Positions 21,220 to 29,409 of a DNA stretch of 64,000 bases are shown here, piece after piece; position 1 is the first letter of the stretch, and every line of letters begins with the position of its first letter. The notes under the pieces were generated by a model, which ran no database searches, had not been told where the DNA came from, and saw only the letters and a program-made list of their open reading frames with translations. The translations under genes and the position numbers were made by a program. The stretch comes from Sphaerotilus montanus. GTDB taxonomy: Bacteria; Pseudomonadota; Gammaproteobacteria; Burkholderiales; Burkholderiaceae_C. Location of the stretch: assembly GCF_013410775.1 (NCBI RefSeq), contig NZ_JACCFH010000001.1:930001-994000 (forward strand), in the 5' to 3' direction.

Positions 21220-22677
21220 ATGTCCTTCGATCTTGTCTTCTTCGGTGGCACCGGCGACCTGACGTGGCGCAAACTGATGCCCGCGCTGTTCCAGGCATTC
21301 CGCCATGGCAAGCTGCCGGCCGGGGGGCGCATCCTCGCCGTGGCCCGCGATGAACGCAGCGACGACGACTACCGCGCCTTCATCAAGGAGCGTTTCAGCG
21401 AGGTCGAAAGCTCCAAGCGCCCGACCGACGACGAGTTCGCCCGCTTCGCCGAGCTGCTGCACTACCGGCGCATGGACCTGTCGCACCCCGAGGACTACAA
21501 CGGGCTCAAGCAGTGGATCGACGCCCGCGGCGCCGACACCGCCGTGCTCTACCTGGCGACCAGCCCGCACCTGTTCCCGGTGATCTGCGAACAGCTCGGC
21601 GCCGCAGGCCTGAACGCACCGCACATCCGCGTCGTGCTGGAGAAGCCGCTGGGCCACGACCTGAAGAGCGCGCAGGAGATCAACCGCGTCGTGCGCTCGG
21701 TCTTCGCCGAGCAGCAGGCCTTCCGCATCGACCACTACCTGGGCAAGCCGAGCGTGCAGAACCTGATGGCGCTGCGCTTCGGCAATGCGCTGTTCGAGCC
21801 GCTGTGGCGCCGCGAGAGCATCGCCAACATCCAGATCACGCTGGCGGAGTCGCTGGGCGTGGGCACCCGCGGCGATTTCTACGACCGCACCGGCGCGCTG
21901 CGCGACATGGTCCAGAACCACGCGCTGCAGCTGCTGACGATGATCGCGATGGAGCCACCTTCGACCAGCGACGCCGACGCGATCCGCGACGAGAAGCTGA
22001 AAGTCCTGAAGTCGCTCAAGCCCTTCACGCCGGAGTCGGTGGCGCGTGACGTGATCCGCGGCCAGTACCGCGCCGGCAATGTCGGTGGCCAGGCGGTGCC
22101 GGGCTACCAGCAGGAAGTCAAGGTGCCCGAGGGCAGCCACTGCGAGACCTTCGTCGCGCTGCGCACCGAGGTGCAGAACTGGCGCTGGGCGGGGGTGCCG
22201 TTCTACCTGCGCACCGGCAAGCGCCTGGCGGCGCGCGACGCGCAGATCGTCGTGAACTTCCGGCCGGTGCCGCACCCGATCTTCCCGGGCTCGCAGCGGG
22301 CCAACAAGCTGGTGATCAAGCTGCAGCCGGAAGACGGGCTGGAGCTGCACCTGCTGGCGGCCAAGGGCAGCGGCACGAGCGACTCGCTCGCCCCGGTGTC
22401 GCTGGACCTGGACTTCGACAAGGCCTTTGCCGCCGAGCGGGTCGGTGCCTACGAGCGCCTGCTCCTGGACGCGATCGCCGGCCGGCTGAACCTGTTCGTG
22501 CGCAGCGATGAGCAGGAGCAGGCCTGGCGCTGGGTGGAGCCGGTGCTGGACGCCTGGTCGCGCGAAAGCAGCGGCGGCGGCGAAGGCCCGCGCGGCTACG
22601 CGGCTGGCAGCTGGGGACCGGCGGCAGCCAGCGCCCTGGTCGCCCGCGACGGCAACACCTGGAGCGAGGAACAGTGA
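21220..22677 (+). CDS. zwf: Glucose-6-phosphate 1-dehydrogenase
   Basis: Oxidises glucose-6-phosphate to 6-phosphogluconolactone, feeding the oxidative pentose phosphate and Entner-Doudoroff routes and making NADPH. 485 residues. The coenzyme-binding start is FFGGTGDLTWRKLMPALF; the substrate site FRIDHYLGKPSVQN (His172, Lys176) is the family signature. The usual GASGDLA fingerprint here reads GGTGDLT, which is an acceptable variant. hexR starts one base after its stop, so the two are translationally coupled. Edd, Eda, glucokinase and Pgl are not in the window. Confidence 0.98.
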   Translation: MSFDLVFFGGTGDLTWRKLMPALFQAFRHGKLPAGGRILAVARDERSDDDYRAFIKERFSEVESSKRPTDDEFARFAELLHYRRMDLSHPEDYNGLKQWIDARGADTAVLYLATSPHLFPVICEQLGAAGLNAPHIRVVLEKPLGHDLKSAQEINRVVRSVFAEQQAFRIDHYLGKPSVQNLMALRFGNALFEPLWRRESIANIQITLAESLGVGTRGDFYDRTGALRDMVQNHALQLLTMIAMEPPSTSDADAIRDEKLKVLKSLKPFTPESVARDVIRGQYRAGNVGGQAVPGYQQEVKVPEGSHCETFVALRTEVQNWRWAGVPFYLRTGKRLAARDAQIVVNFRPVPHPIFPGSQRANKLVIKLQPEDGLELHLLAAKGSGTSDSLAPVSLDLDFDKAFAAERVGAYERLLLDAIAGRLNLFVRSDEQEQAWRWVEPVLDAWSRESSGGGEGPRGYAAGSWGPAAASALVARDGNTWSEEQ

Positions 22678-22678
22678 A

Positions 22679-23563
22679 GTGAACACCCCGTCATCGTCCT
22701 TGCTGCCCCCGATGCTGGACCGCATCCGCGCTTCGCTGCCGGCCCTCTCGCCTGCCGAACAGCGTGTGGGCAAACTCGTGCTGGCGGATGCGCGCAGCTT
22801 CGCCAGCCTGCCGGTGGCCGAGCTGGCCGAGCGCTCGCACGTCAGCAAGCCGACGGTGGTGCGCTTCTGCCGCAGCATCGGCTATGACGGGCTGGCCGAC
22901 TTCAAGCTCAAGCTGGCCGGCACGGTCAACGAGGGCGTGCCCTTTGTCCACCGTTCCGTCGACGAGGACGACAAGCCCGCCGATCTGGTCGTCAAGGTGA
23001 TCGACAACGCGGTCAGCGCCCTGCTGAAGTACCGCAACGACGCCACCGCACACGCCTTCGACCGGGCCATCGAGGCACTGACAGAGGCCGCGCGCAAGAA
23101 GCAGCGCATCGAGTTCTACGGCGTCGGCAACTCCGGCATCGTGGCGCACGATGCGGAGCACAAGTTCTTTCGCCTGGGCGTGCATGCGGTCGCCTACAAC
23201 GACGCGCACGTGCAGGTGATGGCGGCGACCATGGTCGGGCCAGGCGACTGCGTGGTGGTGATCTCGAATTCAGGCCGCAGCCGCGACCTGCTCGACGCGC
23301 TGGAGATCGCGCGCCGCAAGGGGGCGACCACCATCGTCATCACCGCCAGCGGCTCGCCGCTGGCGCACCAGGCGCAGATCCTGCTGAGCGTGGACCACCC
23401 CGAGGACTACGACCGCTACAGCCCGATGGTCAGCCGCCTGCTGCACCTGACGGTGATCGACATCCTGACGACGGGTGTAGCGCTGCGGCTCGGCCCGGAA
23501 CTGCGGCCGATGCTGCAGGAGATCAAGAAGAACCTGCGCGCCAAGCGCTACGCAGCGCCCTGA
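22679..23563 (+). CDS. hexR: HexR-type RpiR-family transcriptional regulator
   Basis: 294 residues from the GTG at 22679, preceded by GAGGA and almost touching the zwf stop. The N-terminal HTH_6 domain (about 10-85) has LVLADARSFASLPVAELAERSHVSKPTVVRFCRSIGYDG. The C-terminal SIS sugar-phosphate-binding domain (about 130-265) has IEFYGVGNSGIVAHDAEHKFFRLG and VVVISNSGRSRDLLDALE. HexR proteins usually bind 2-keto-3-deoxy-6-phosphogluconate and repress zwf and Entner-Doudoroff genes. The position behind zwf supports this, but the ligand is not proven. Its 3' end overlaps mlaB on the other strand by 16 bp. Confidence 0.92.
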   Translation: MNTPSSSLLPPMLDRIRASLPALSPAEQRVGKLVLADARSFASLPVAELAERSHVSKPTVVRFCRSIGYDGLADFKLKLAGTVNEGVPFVHRSVDEDDKPADLVVKVIDNAVSALLKYRNDATAHAFDRAIEALTEAARKKQRIEFYGVGNSGIVAHDAEHKFFRLGVHAVAYNDAHVQVMAATMVGPGDCVVVISNSGRSRDLLDALEIARRKGATTIVITASGSPLAHQAQILLSVDHPEDYDRYSPMVSRLLHLTVIDILTTGVALRLGPELRPMLQEIKKNLRAKRYAAP

Positions 23564-23856
23564 CCCCCGCCGGGTTGCCGACCCGACGAGACGAGGTCGG
23601 CCACACCGTAGACGCGGGCCAGTTCACCCAGCCGCCGCGGCAGTCCGTCGATGTGCAGCGAACGCCCGCCGGCCGCCGCCTGGCGGTGCAGGTCGACCAG
23701 CACCGCCAGCGCGCTCGAATCGAACTGCTGCAGTCCGCTCGCATCGACATCGACCACGGCACCCGCCGGCTGGCGCGCAAGTTCCGAGGCCAGCGTCCGG
23801 ACCGCGGCGCTGGCCTCCCGGACGGTGATGCGGGCAGGCAGTTGCATCGCCGGCAT
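23548..23856 (-). CDS. mlaB: STAS-domain protein MlaB
   Basis: 102 residues, one STAS domain: VVDVDASGLQQFDSSALAVLVDLH is the characteristic turn and helix with the conserved Ser/Asp pattern. MlaB binds the MlaF ATPase and is needed for stability and activity of the inner-membrane MlaFEDB complex. Last gene of the mla operon, 14 bp after mlaC. It overlaps the end of convergent hexR by 16 bp. Confidence 0.88.
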   Translation of the reverse strand: MPAMQLPARITVREASAAVRTLASELARQPAGAVVDVDASGLQQFDSSALAVLVDLHRQAAAGGRSLHIDGLPRRLGELARVYGVADLVSSGRQPGGGQGAA

Positions 23857-23870
23857 GACTGCGTCCGGAC

Positions 23871-24491
23871 TCAGCTCTTGGCCGCAGCCGCGGCCTTGTT
23901 CTTCTCGGCGAGCTTGGTGATCAGGCCATCGATGCCCGAGGCCGAGATCTCCTGCGCGAAGCTGGCCCGGTAGGTCTCGACCAGCCAGACCCCCAGCACG
24001 TTCACGTCGTAGATCTTCCAGCTGTCGCCGGTCTTCTCCACGCGGTAGTCGAGCTGGATCGGCTCGCCCTTGCCCTTGACCTCGGAGCGCACCAGCACCT
24101 CGGTGTCTTCCGGGCGGGCGCGCAGCGGCTTGAGTTCGACCGACTGGTCCTTCACCTGCGTCAGGGCCCCTGCATAGGTGCGCACCAGCAGCGTCTTGAA
24201 CTCTTCCTGCAGACGGGCCTGCTGCTCGGGCGTGGCCTGGCGCCAGTAGCGACCGACCGCGGACGAGGTCATGCGCAGGAAGTTGACGTTGGGCAGGATC
24301 TTGGCATCCACCAGCGTCATGATCTTCTTGGTGTCCCCCGCCTGGATGGCCTTGTCGGACTTGACGGTTTCGATCACCTCGCCCGAGATCTGCTTGATCC
24401 AGGCGTCCGGTGCGGTCTGGGCGTGGGCGACGGCCGTGGCCAGCACCAGTGCGGCGGTGGCGATCAGCGAGGTCCAGCGTTTGTTCAACAT
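23871..24491 (-). CDS. mlaC: Periplasmic phospholipid carrier MlaC
   Basis: 206 residues from the ATG at 24491 with AAAGGA upstream. A cleavable signal peptide is evident (LIATAALVLATAVAHAQ, cut about residue 24). The mature MlaC/Ttg2D domain includes KIMTLVDAKILPNVNFLRMTSSAVG and YWRQATPEQQARLQEEFK, typical of the family. It shuttles phospholipids across the periplasm between the outer-membrane MlaA complex and inner-membrane MlaFEDB. The C-terminus is Lys/Ala-rich. It lies between mlaA and mlaB in the operon. Confidence 0.94.
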   Translation of the reverse strand: MLNKRWTSLIATAALVLATAVAHAQTAPDAWIKQISGEVIETVKSDKAIQAGDTKKIMTLVDAKILPNVNFLRMTSSAVGRYWRQATPEQQARLQEEFKTLLVRTYAGALTQVKDQSVELKPLRARPEDTEVLVRSEVKGKGEPIQLDYRVEKTGDSWKIYDVNVLGVWLVETYRASFAQEISASGIDGLITKLAEKNKAAAAAKS

Positions 24492-24560
24492 GAATGTCCT
24501 TTCAGCAACCATCCGGAGCCGGACGGTCGGTCTTCAACGTTTCGGGGATCTGTCCGGTTG

Positions 24561-25310
24561 TCACCGGCTGGTCGGGGCCGGCGCGGAGGCGGCCGGATCC
24601 GCAGCGGGGGCGGTCATCGGATCGACTTCTTCTTCATCCGGTGGATTGCCATCGTAGACAAGGCTGCGGCGGCGCTGCAGATACGCATTGCGCACGAAGG
24701 CGTACTTGTCCAGGGCGATCTCGTCGATCAGCTTGGTGGCCGACAACAGCCCCGCCCGGGTGCTGACCAGGCGGAGACCGGTCATCGTGTTGCGGGTCAG
24801 CGAGACCGACACCAGGGCTTCAGGGGACGCTTTCATGTCCACCGGCAACCCGATCGAGTCGCGTACCGTGGACGGGCCGAGGATCGGCCAGACGATGTAG
24901 GCACCAGTGGGCACACCCCAGCGCCCGAGCGTCTGACCGAAGTCCTCGCCGTGGCGCTCGAAGCCGAGTTCCGTGGCGACATCCATCACGCCGCCGAAGC
25001 CGAACACGGTGTTCGTGCCGAAGCGCATCACGTCGCTGAAGCCATCCGCGATCCGCCCTTGCAGGAACAGGTTCACGGCCGACCAGGCGTCCCGGACATT
25101 GCCGAAGAAATTCGACACCACCAGTTGCACCGGCGACGGCAGCACCGCCTCGTAGACCTGCGCGGCCGGCTTGAGCACCGCCTTGTCGACCGCCTCGTTG
25201 AAGGCGAACACCTTGCGGTTCATCGGCTCCAGCGGGTCAGGACGCTGCGCCGTGGCGCACCCCGCCAGCAACACCACGCTGCACAGCAGCGCCGACAATG
25301 ACCGCCTCAT
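24561..25310 (-). CDS. mlaA: Outer-membrane lipoprotein MlaA (VacJ)
   Basis: 249 residues. Lipobox LLAGC (Cys about 18), then the family start DPLEPMNRKVFAFNEAVDKAVLKP. Later family segments are VRDAWSAVNLFLQG, FGFGGVMDVATELG and VPTGAYIVWPILGPSTVRDS. MlaA removes mislocalised phospholipid from the outer leaflet of the outer membrane. The Pro/Ala-rich acidic tail after residue about 225 is extra and probably disordered. Here mlaA is inside the mla operon and overlaps mlaD by four bases (ATGA), a beta-proteobacterial arrangement; in E. coli it is unlinked. Confidence 0.95.
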   Translation of the reverse strand: MRRSLSALLCSVVLLAGCATAQRPDPLEPMNRKVFAFNEAVDKAVLKPAAQVYEAVLPSPVQLVVSNFFGNVRDAWSAVNLFLQGRIADGFSDVMRFGTNTVFGFGGVMDVATELGFERHGEDFGQTLGRWGVPTGAYIVWPILGPSTVRDSIGLPVDMKASPEALVSVSLTRNTMTGLRLVSTRAGLLSATKLIDEIALDKYAFVRNAYLQRRRSLVYDGNPPDEEEVDPMTAPAADPAASAPAPTSR

Positions 25311-25789
25311 GGCTTGCCGGCCGGTGCGTTGCTCGCATCGGCCGCCTTGTTGAACAGGAACTGGCTGATCAGCGTCTCCAGCACCACCGCCGACTGCGTC
25401 TGCGTGATCACATCGCCCGCCAGCAGCGTCTTGTCGGAAGCCCCGGGCTCGATGCCCAGGTACTGCTCGCCGAGCAGACCGGCGGTGAGGATCTTGACGG
25501 AGCTGTCCTTGGGGAAGGCGAAGCGCTGCTCCATCTCCATCTCGACGGTCGCCTGGAAGGACTTGTCATCGAAGCTGATGCGCGTGACCCGGCCGACCAC
25601 GACACCGGCACTCTTGACCGCCGCGCGGGCCTTCAGGCCCCCGATGTTGTCGAAGCGTGCGGACACCCGGTACACCGGTTCGAACGACAGGCTCAGCAGG
25701 TTGCCAGCCTTGAGCGCCAGGAACAGCAGAGCTGCTGCGCCAATCACCACGAACAGGCCCACCCAGAGGTCATGACGGGATTTCTGCAT
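25307..25789 (-). CDS. mlaD: MCE-domain substrate-binding subunit MlaD
   Basis: 160 residues. One N-terminal membrane anchor (LWVGLFVVIGAAALLFLAL) is followed by an MCE domain (about 38-115: YRVSARFDNIGGLKARAAVKSAGVVVGRV, ILTAGLLGEQYLGIEPG) and a short C-terminal helix. MlaD forms a hexameric ring in the periplasm over the MlaE permease and passes phospholipid to and from MlaC. Order in the operon: mlaF, mlaE, mlaD, mlaA, mlaC, mlaB. The gap to mlaE is 42 bp. Confidence 0.96.
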   Translation of the reverse strand: MQKSRHDLWVGLFVVIGAAALLFLALKAGNLLSLSFEPVYRVSARFDNIGGLKARAAVKSAGVVVGRVTRISFDDKSFQATVEMEMEQRFAFPKDSSVKILTAGLLGEQYLGIEPGASDKTLLAGDVITQTQSAVVLETLISQFLFNKAADASNAPAGKP

Positions 25790-25831
25790 GTTGTTTTCCT
25801 CTGCTACGAATTCGGATTCAGTCCTGGAACT

Positions 25832-26620
25832 TCAGATCGAGAACATCAGCGCGGTGAGCACGAAGTCCAGACCCAGCACGGCCAGCGAGGACATCACCAC
25901 CGTGCGGGTCGTCGCACGCGCCACGCCTTCGGGGGTCGGCTGGCAGAAATAGCCCTGCAACAGCGCCACGAAGGTCACCGTCAGCCCGAAGACCATGCTC
26001 TTGATGACGCCGTTGCCGACGTCCTTGAAGACATCGACCCCACTCTGCATCTGCGACCAGAATGCCCCGGAATCGACCCCGATCAGCATCACGCCCACCA
26101 GCCAGCCACCGGTGATGCCCACGGCGCTGAACACCGCCGCCAGCAGCGGCATGGCGATCAGGCCCCCGATGAAGCGCGGTGCGAGCACCCGCAGCACGGG
26201 ATCGACGGCCATCATTTCCATCGCGGCGAGTTGCTCGCCCGACTTCATCAGGCCGATCTCGGCCGTGAGTGCCGTGCCGGCCCGACCGGCAAAGAGCAGC
26301 GCGGTCACCACCGGGCCCAGTTCCCGCACCAGCGACAGCGCCACCAGCAGCCCGAGCGCCTCGGACGAACCATAGCGCTGCAGCGTGTAATAGCCCTGCA
26401 GCCCGAGCACGAAGCCGACGAACAGCCCGGACACCGAGATGATGGCCAGCGAGTAATTGCCCAGAAAGAAGATCTGGTCCGCCACCAGCCGGAACCGGGC
26501 CAGCGCCGCGGGCATCAGGGCCACCAGGCGCCCCATCAGGCGGGTGGCCTCGCCGATGTCGGTCAGGCTGCCGCGCACCGACTGCCCGATCGCCGACAGC
26601 ATGTCCGCGATGCCGCTCAT
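25832..26620 (-). CDS. mlaE: Phospholipid transporter permease MlaE
   Basis: 262 residues with five to six hydrophobic helices. MlaE signatures: FVGFVLGLQGYYTLQRYG, ELGPVVTALLFAGRAGTALTAEIGLMKSGEQLAAMEMMAVDP, and the C-terminal GYFCQPTPEGVARATTRTVV. It is the inner-membrane core of the retrograde phospholipid transporter. It overlaps mlaF by four bases (ATGA), indicating coupled translation. Confidence 0.97.
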   Translation of the reverse strand: MSGIADMLSAIGQSVRGSLTDIGEATRLMGRLVALMPAALARFRLVADQIFFLGNYSLAIISVSGLFVGFVLGLQGYYTLQRYGSSEALGLLVALSLVRELGPVVTALLFAGRAGTALTAEIGLMKSGEQLAAMEMMAVDPVLRVLAPRFIGGLIAMPLLAAVFSAVGITGGWLVGVMLIGVDSGAFWSQMQSGVDVFKDVGNGVIKSMVFGLTVTFVALLQGYFCQPTPEGVARATTRTVVMSSLAVLGLDFVLTALMFSI

Positions 26621-27465
26621 CGTTCACCTCCACGCAAGCCGAAGTCTTCGCCGACCGAGGTGGCGGGATAGTGGAAGCGCACCGGACCGTCCGGCGCGGC
26701 ATCGACGAACTGCCGCACCAGCGGATCGTCGGTCTTGCGCAATTCGTCTGGCGTGCCCTGGGCTGCGATGCCGCCATTGGCAATGAACACCACGTGGTCG
26801 GCGATCGAGAAGGTCTCGTCCACGTCGTGCGACACGACGATGCTGGTCACGCCCAGCGCATCGTTCAGTTCGCGGATCAGGCGGGCCGCCACACCCATCG
26901 AGATCGGATCGAGCCCGGCGAAGGGTTCGTCGTACATGATCAGGTCCGGGTCGAGGGCAATCGCCCGGGCCAGCGCCACACGCCGGCTCATGCCGCCGGA
27001 GATCTGGCTGGGCAGCAGGTCGCGCGCACCACGCAGGCCGACGGCGTTGAGCTTCATCAGCACCAGATCGCGCACCATGGTCTCGGTCAGGTCGGTGTGC
27101 TCGCGCAGCGGAAACGCCACGTTGTCGAACACCGACAGGTCGGTGAACAGGGCCCCGAACTGGAACAGCATGCCCATGCGCCGGCGCATCGCCATCAGAC
27201 CGGCGCGGTCGAGGCCGGCGACATCGGTGCCGTCGAACAGCACCTGACCCGACATCACGCCCAGCTGGCGGCCGATCAGGCGCAGCACGGTCGTCTTGCC
27301 GCCACCCGACGTGCCCATGAACGCCACGACCGACCCTCTCGGCACCGTCAGGTTCACATCCTTCAGGATGATGCGGTCACCATAACCACAGGTCACGCCA
27401 CGCAACTCGACAAGCGGCGAGACAGAAGCGGCGACAGAGGGTGCGGGGTTCGAGACAGGTGGCAC
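26617..27465 (-). CDS. mlaF: Phospholipid transporter ATPase MlaF
   Basis: 282 residues if started at the GTG at 27465. The open frame continues to a TTG at 27588, but that extension crosses the erpA terminator and lacks ABC similarity, so I reject it. No good ribosome site is visible and the start is the weakest part of the call. ABC motifs: Walker A GTSGGGKTTV, signature ISGGMSRRVALARA, Walker B LIMYDEPFAGLDP, switch His in VVSHDVDE. First gene of the mla operon. It powers phospholipid movement with MlaE, MlaD and MlaB. Confidence 0.93.
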   Translation of the reverse strand: MPPVSNPAPSVAASVSPLVELRGVTCGYGDRIILKDVNLTVPRGSVVAFMGTSGGGKTTVLRLIGRQLGVMSGQVLFDGTDVAGLDRAGLMAMRRRMGMLFQFGALFTDLSVFDNVAFPLREHTDLTETMVRDLVLMKLNAVGLRGARDLLPSQISGGMSRRVALARAIALDPDLIMYDEPFAGLDPISMGVAARLIRELNDALGVTSIVVSHDVDETFSIADHVVFIANGGIAAQGTPDELRKTDDPLVRQFVDAAPDGPVRFHYPATSVGEDFGLRGGER

Positions 27466-27575
27466 GGGCGAGGCGCGAGCGGCAGGTTCAATCCGCGGGA
27501 ACCCGCGGCACTGCCGTCGATGATAGGGGAAAGCACGGAGATCGGTTTGAAGAAGCGTTGATCCGCACCGACTGC

Positions 27576-27606
27576 ACAAAAATGACAAAGCCGCCCGAGG
27601 GCGGCC
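27576..27606 (-). terminator. Rho-independent terminator of the bactofilin-erpA transcript
   Basis: On the minus strand GCCGCC-loop-GGCGGC is followed by TTTGTCATTTTTG, 25-55 bp after the erpA stop. It separates erpA from mlaF and argues that mlaF has its own promoter in 27466-27575. Confidence 0.8.
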
Positions 27607-27630
27607 CTGTGTACGGCAAGCCGTGCCCGA

Positions 27631-28005
27631 TCAGGTCGAGAAACTCGATCCGCAACCACACGTCGTGGTGGCGTTGGGGTTCTGGATGACGAACTGGGAA
27701 CCCTGCAGATCTTCCTTGTAGTCGATCTTGGCACCCGTCAGGTACTGCAGACTCATCGCGTCGATCAGCAGCGTCACACCATTCTTGTGCATCTCGGTGT
27801 CGTCGTCGTTCACGATCTCGTCGAACGTGAATCCGTACTGGAAGCCTGAACAGCCCCCACCCTGCACGAACACGCGCAGCTTGAGATCAGGATTGCCCTC
27901 TTCCGCGACCAGATCGGCCACCTTGGCAGCAGCGCTGTCGGTGAAGATGATCGGGGCGGGCATGTCGAATTCAGGGGTGTCGATGATGTCGGCGACGGCG
28001 CTCAT
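27631..28005 (-). CDS. erpA: Iron-sulfur cluster insertion protein ErpA
   Basis: A-type Fe-S carrier that delivers [4Fe-4S] clusters to apo-enzymes. 124 residues. The three cluster cysteines are in [14 protein letters not shown] and the C-terminal TTCGCGSSF. The acidic N-terminal extension (about 15 residues) is a little longer than E. coli ErpA. It follows the bactofilin gene by 35 bp on the same strand and ends in a clear terminator. The A-type IscA paralogue is otherwise possible, but erpA next to rplM-rpsI is the usual beta-proteobacterial context. Confidence 0.95.
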   Translation of the reverse strand: MSAVADIIDTPEFDMPAPIIFTDSAAAKVADLVAEEGNPDLKLRVFVQGGGCSGFQYGFTFDEIVNDDDTEMHKNGVTLLIDAMSLQYLTGAKIDYKEDLQGSQFVIQNPNATTTCGCGSSFST

Positions 28006-28040
28006 GGGCGACTCCGGTTAGCGTTCTTGCAGTGGATCAA

Positions 28041-28475
28041 TTACTTGTCATTGCCCGTGGCCAGCAGCTTCAGAGAAGGCTTGTCCTCCAGCGCAGCCGA
28101 TCCGGCGCTCTTGCCGGCCCCCCCGGAGGAGATGCGGTGCAAAGCGCCTTCGATGGTAGCACCCTGGTGCATTTCGAGTGCCTCGTAGACGACATCACCC
28201 TGGATGTGTGCCTTGGGCTGCAACTCCAGCAGGTGGTTGGATTCGACCGGGCCGATGACTGTCCCGTTGATGATGACATGCCCCGCCTTGACCGTGCCGG
28301 TGACCTTGGCTTTCTCGCTGATCACGAGGATGCTGGTGTCATTGGCGCTGGCGACCACGTCACCCTGGATCTCGCCATCGATCCGCAGCCCGTCACTGAA
28401 CCGCAAGGTTCCCTGGATCACGGTACCTTCACCGATCAGGCTGCGGATGGCGGGCTGTTTCTTGGAGCCGAACAT
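28041..28475 (-). CDS. Bactofilin (polymer-forming cytoskeletal protein)
   Basis: 144 residues from the ATG at 28475. A short tail (FGSKKQPAIRSLIG) precedes a repetitive beta-helix with the bactofilin rhythm: VIQGTLRFSDGLRIDGEIQGDVV, VTGTVKAGHVIINGTVIGPV, HIQGDVVYEALEMHQGATIEGAL. Bactofilins self-assemble without nucleotide into membrane-associated filaments that localise cell-wall or surface-polymer enzymes. The Gly/Ser/Lys tail is unstructured. Upstream is a membrane coiled-coil gene, downstream erpA, all on one strand. In a filamentous or sheathed bacterium a cell-shape role is plausible (inference). Confidence 0.93.
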   Translation of the reverse strand: MFGSKKQPAIRSLIGEGTVIQGTLRFSDGLRIDGEIQGDVVASANDTSILVISEKAKVTGTVKAGHVIINGTVIGPVESNHLLELQPKAHIQGDVVYEALEMHQGATIEGALHRISSGGAGKSAGSAALEDKPSLKLLATGNDK

Positions 28476-28545
28476 GGAATGTTGTCCTGAATGAAAAGTG
28501 GTTTGCCGCAATGGCGAAGAGGGTCGTGACCGACGACGACAAGGT

Positions 28546-29259
28546 TCACATCCGGGCGACTTCGGACGCCTGCAGCTTTCCTGCCGCATCCAGAACCTTG
28601 ATTTCCAGCTGTTTTACCACGACCCCTGGCGGCAGATCGACCACGCCCTCCAGGCGCTGGTACTGTTTCATTTCAAATGACTGACTGGCCTTGGTCACGG
28701 TCTGCACCCAGGGGCGCCCCTCCTGGGTACCGGTGACCGTCAGGTCGTAACGGCCCTTGATCTCGCCCGACCGACCGACCGCCTGCATCAGCAGCGCCAG
28801 ATAACGCAACCGACCCGAACCGTCGATCCTGGCCTGCAGGCCGCGCACGGCCAGTGGCTTGCCATCATCACGCGACGGCATGAGCTTTTCGAAGAATCCC
28901 AGATCGCGTGTCATCGCGAGGTTTTCGGCCTCCAGCGACTTCACCCTGGCAGCGAGACTTTCCTGGGTAGCCTGCGCTGCCTTGAGCAGGCTGTCGGCCG
29001 TGTTGGCCACCGACACGGCCCGATCGTGCTCCTCGCGCAGACGCGAGATCTCTTCACGCAGGCTCACCAGTTCGGTCCGGGCATCGTGGTCCAGCCCGGT
29101 GATCTCCTTGCCGAACTCGAACGCCCACAGCGCCAGCGCCGCCGAGCACCCCATCATCAAGGCCAGCAGCAGCCAGCGCAGCGGCCACGGCATCCGGCTG
29201 CGAACCGTGACCCGCGGCGCACTCACCGACCAGCGTCGGCGCAGAAGTTTCCATCGCAT
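28546..29259 (-). CDS. Membrane-anchored coiled-coil protein (DUF6776-type)
   Basis: 237 residues from the ATG at 29259; an extension to 29334 would run through the palindrome and terminator region and is unlikely. A basic N-terminus precedes one membrane helix (WLLLALMMGCSAALALWAF, about 30-50), then a coiled coil (about 60-115: ELVSLREEISRLREEHDRAV, SLAARVKSLEAENLAM), then a mixed C-terminal domain (DLTVTGTQEGRPWVQ, VVDLPPGVVVKQLEIKVLD). I believe this family is catalogued as DUF6776. Function unknown. It lies 70 bp before a bactofilin gene on the same strand and may act with it in envelope organisation (inference). Confidence 0.8.
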   Translation of the reverse strand: MRWKLLRRRWSVSAPRVTVRSRMPWPLRWLLLALMMGCSAALALWAFEFGKEITGLDHDARTELVSLREEISRLREEHDRAVSVANTADSLLKAAQATQESLAARVKSLEAENLAMTRDLGFFEKLMPSRDDGKPLAVRGLQARIDGSGRLRYLALLMQAVGRSGEIKGRYDLTVTGTQEGRPWVQTVTKASQSFEMKQYQRLEGVVDLPPGVVVKQLEIKVLDAAGKLQASEVARM

Positions 29260-29295
29260 AGCTTGAGCAGCCTCGATACGAGCTGACGCATCCTT

Positions 29296-29320
29296 TGTGG
29301 AAAGTGACACACTTTCCGCA
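29296..29320. promoter_or_regulatory. 25-bp palindrome centred on GGAAAGTG-ACA-CACTTTCC
   Basis: Eight-base perfect arms at 29299-29306 and 29310-29317, extendable to 11-base arms with one wobble pair. It sits 40-60 bp upstream of the membrane coiled-coil gene and just past the rpsI terminator. Read on the minus strand it has no T tract, so an operator in the promoter of the coiled coil/bactofilin/erpA unit is more likely than a second terminator. Confidence 0.55.
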
Positions 29321-29331
29321 CGATACACCAA

Positions 29332-29358
29332 CAAAAAGGGCCACCCTGAGGTGACCCT
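29332..29358 (-). terminator. Rho-independent terminator of rplM-rpsI
   Basis: Minus strand: AGGGTCACC, loop, GGTGGCCCT, then TTTTTGTTGG. Nine-pair stem with one G-U, about 50 bp after the rpsI stop. Confidence 0.85.
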
Positions 29359-29409
29359 TGTTCGCGGGACGCCGTCGCGTCCTTTGAATCGCCGAGATCG
29401 GAAATTCGA

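Noticed and set aside
27466-27588. N-terminal extension of mlaF to a TTG
   Set aside because: The extension runs into the erpA terminator hairpin and lacks ABC homology.
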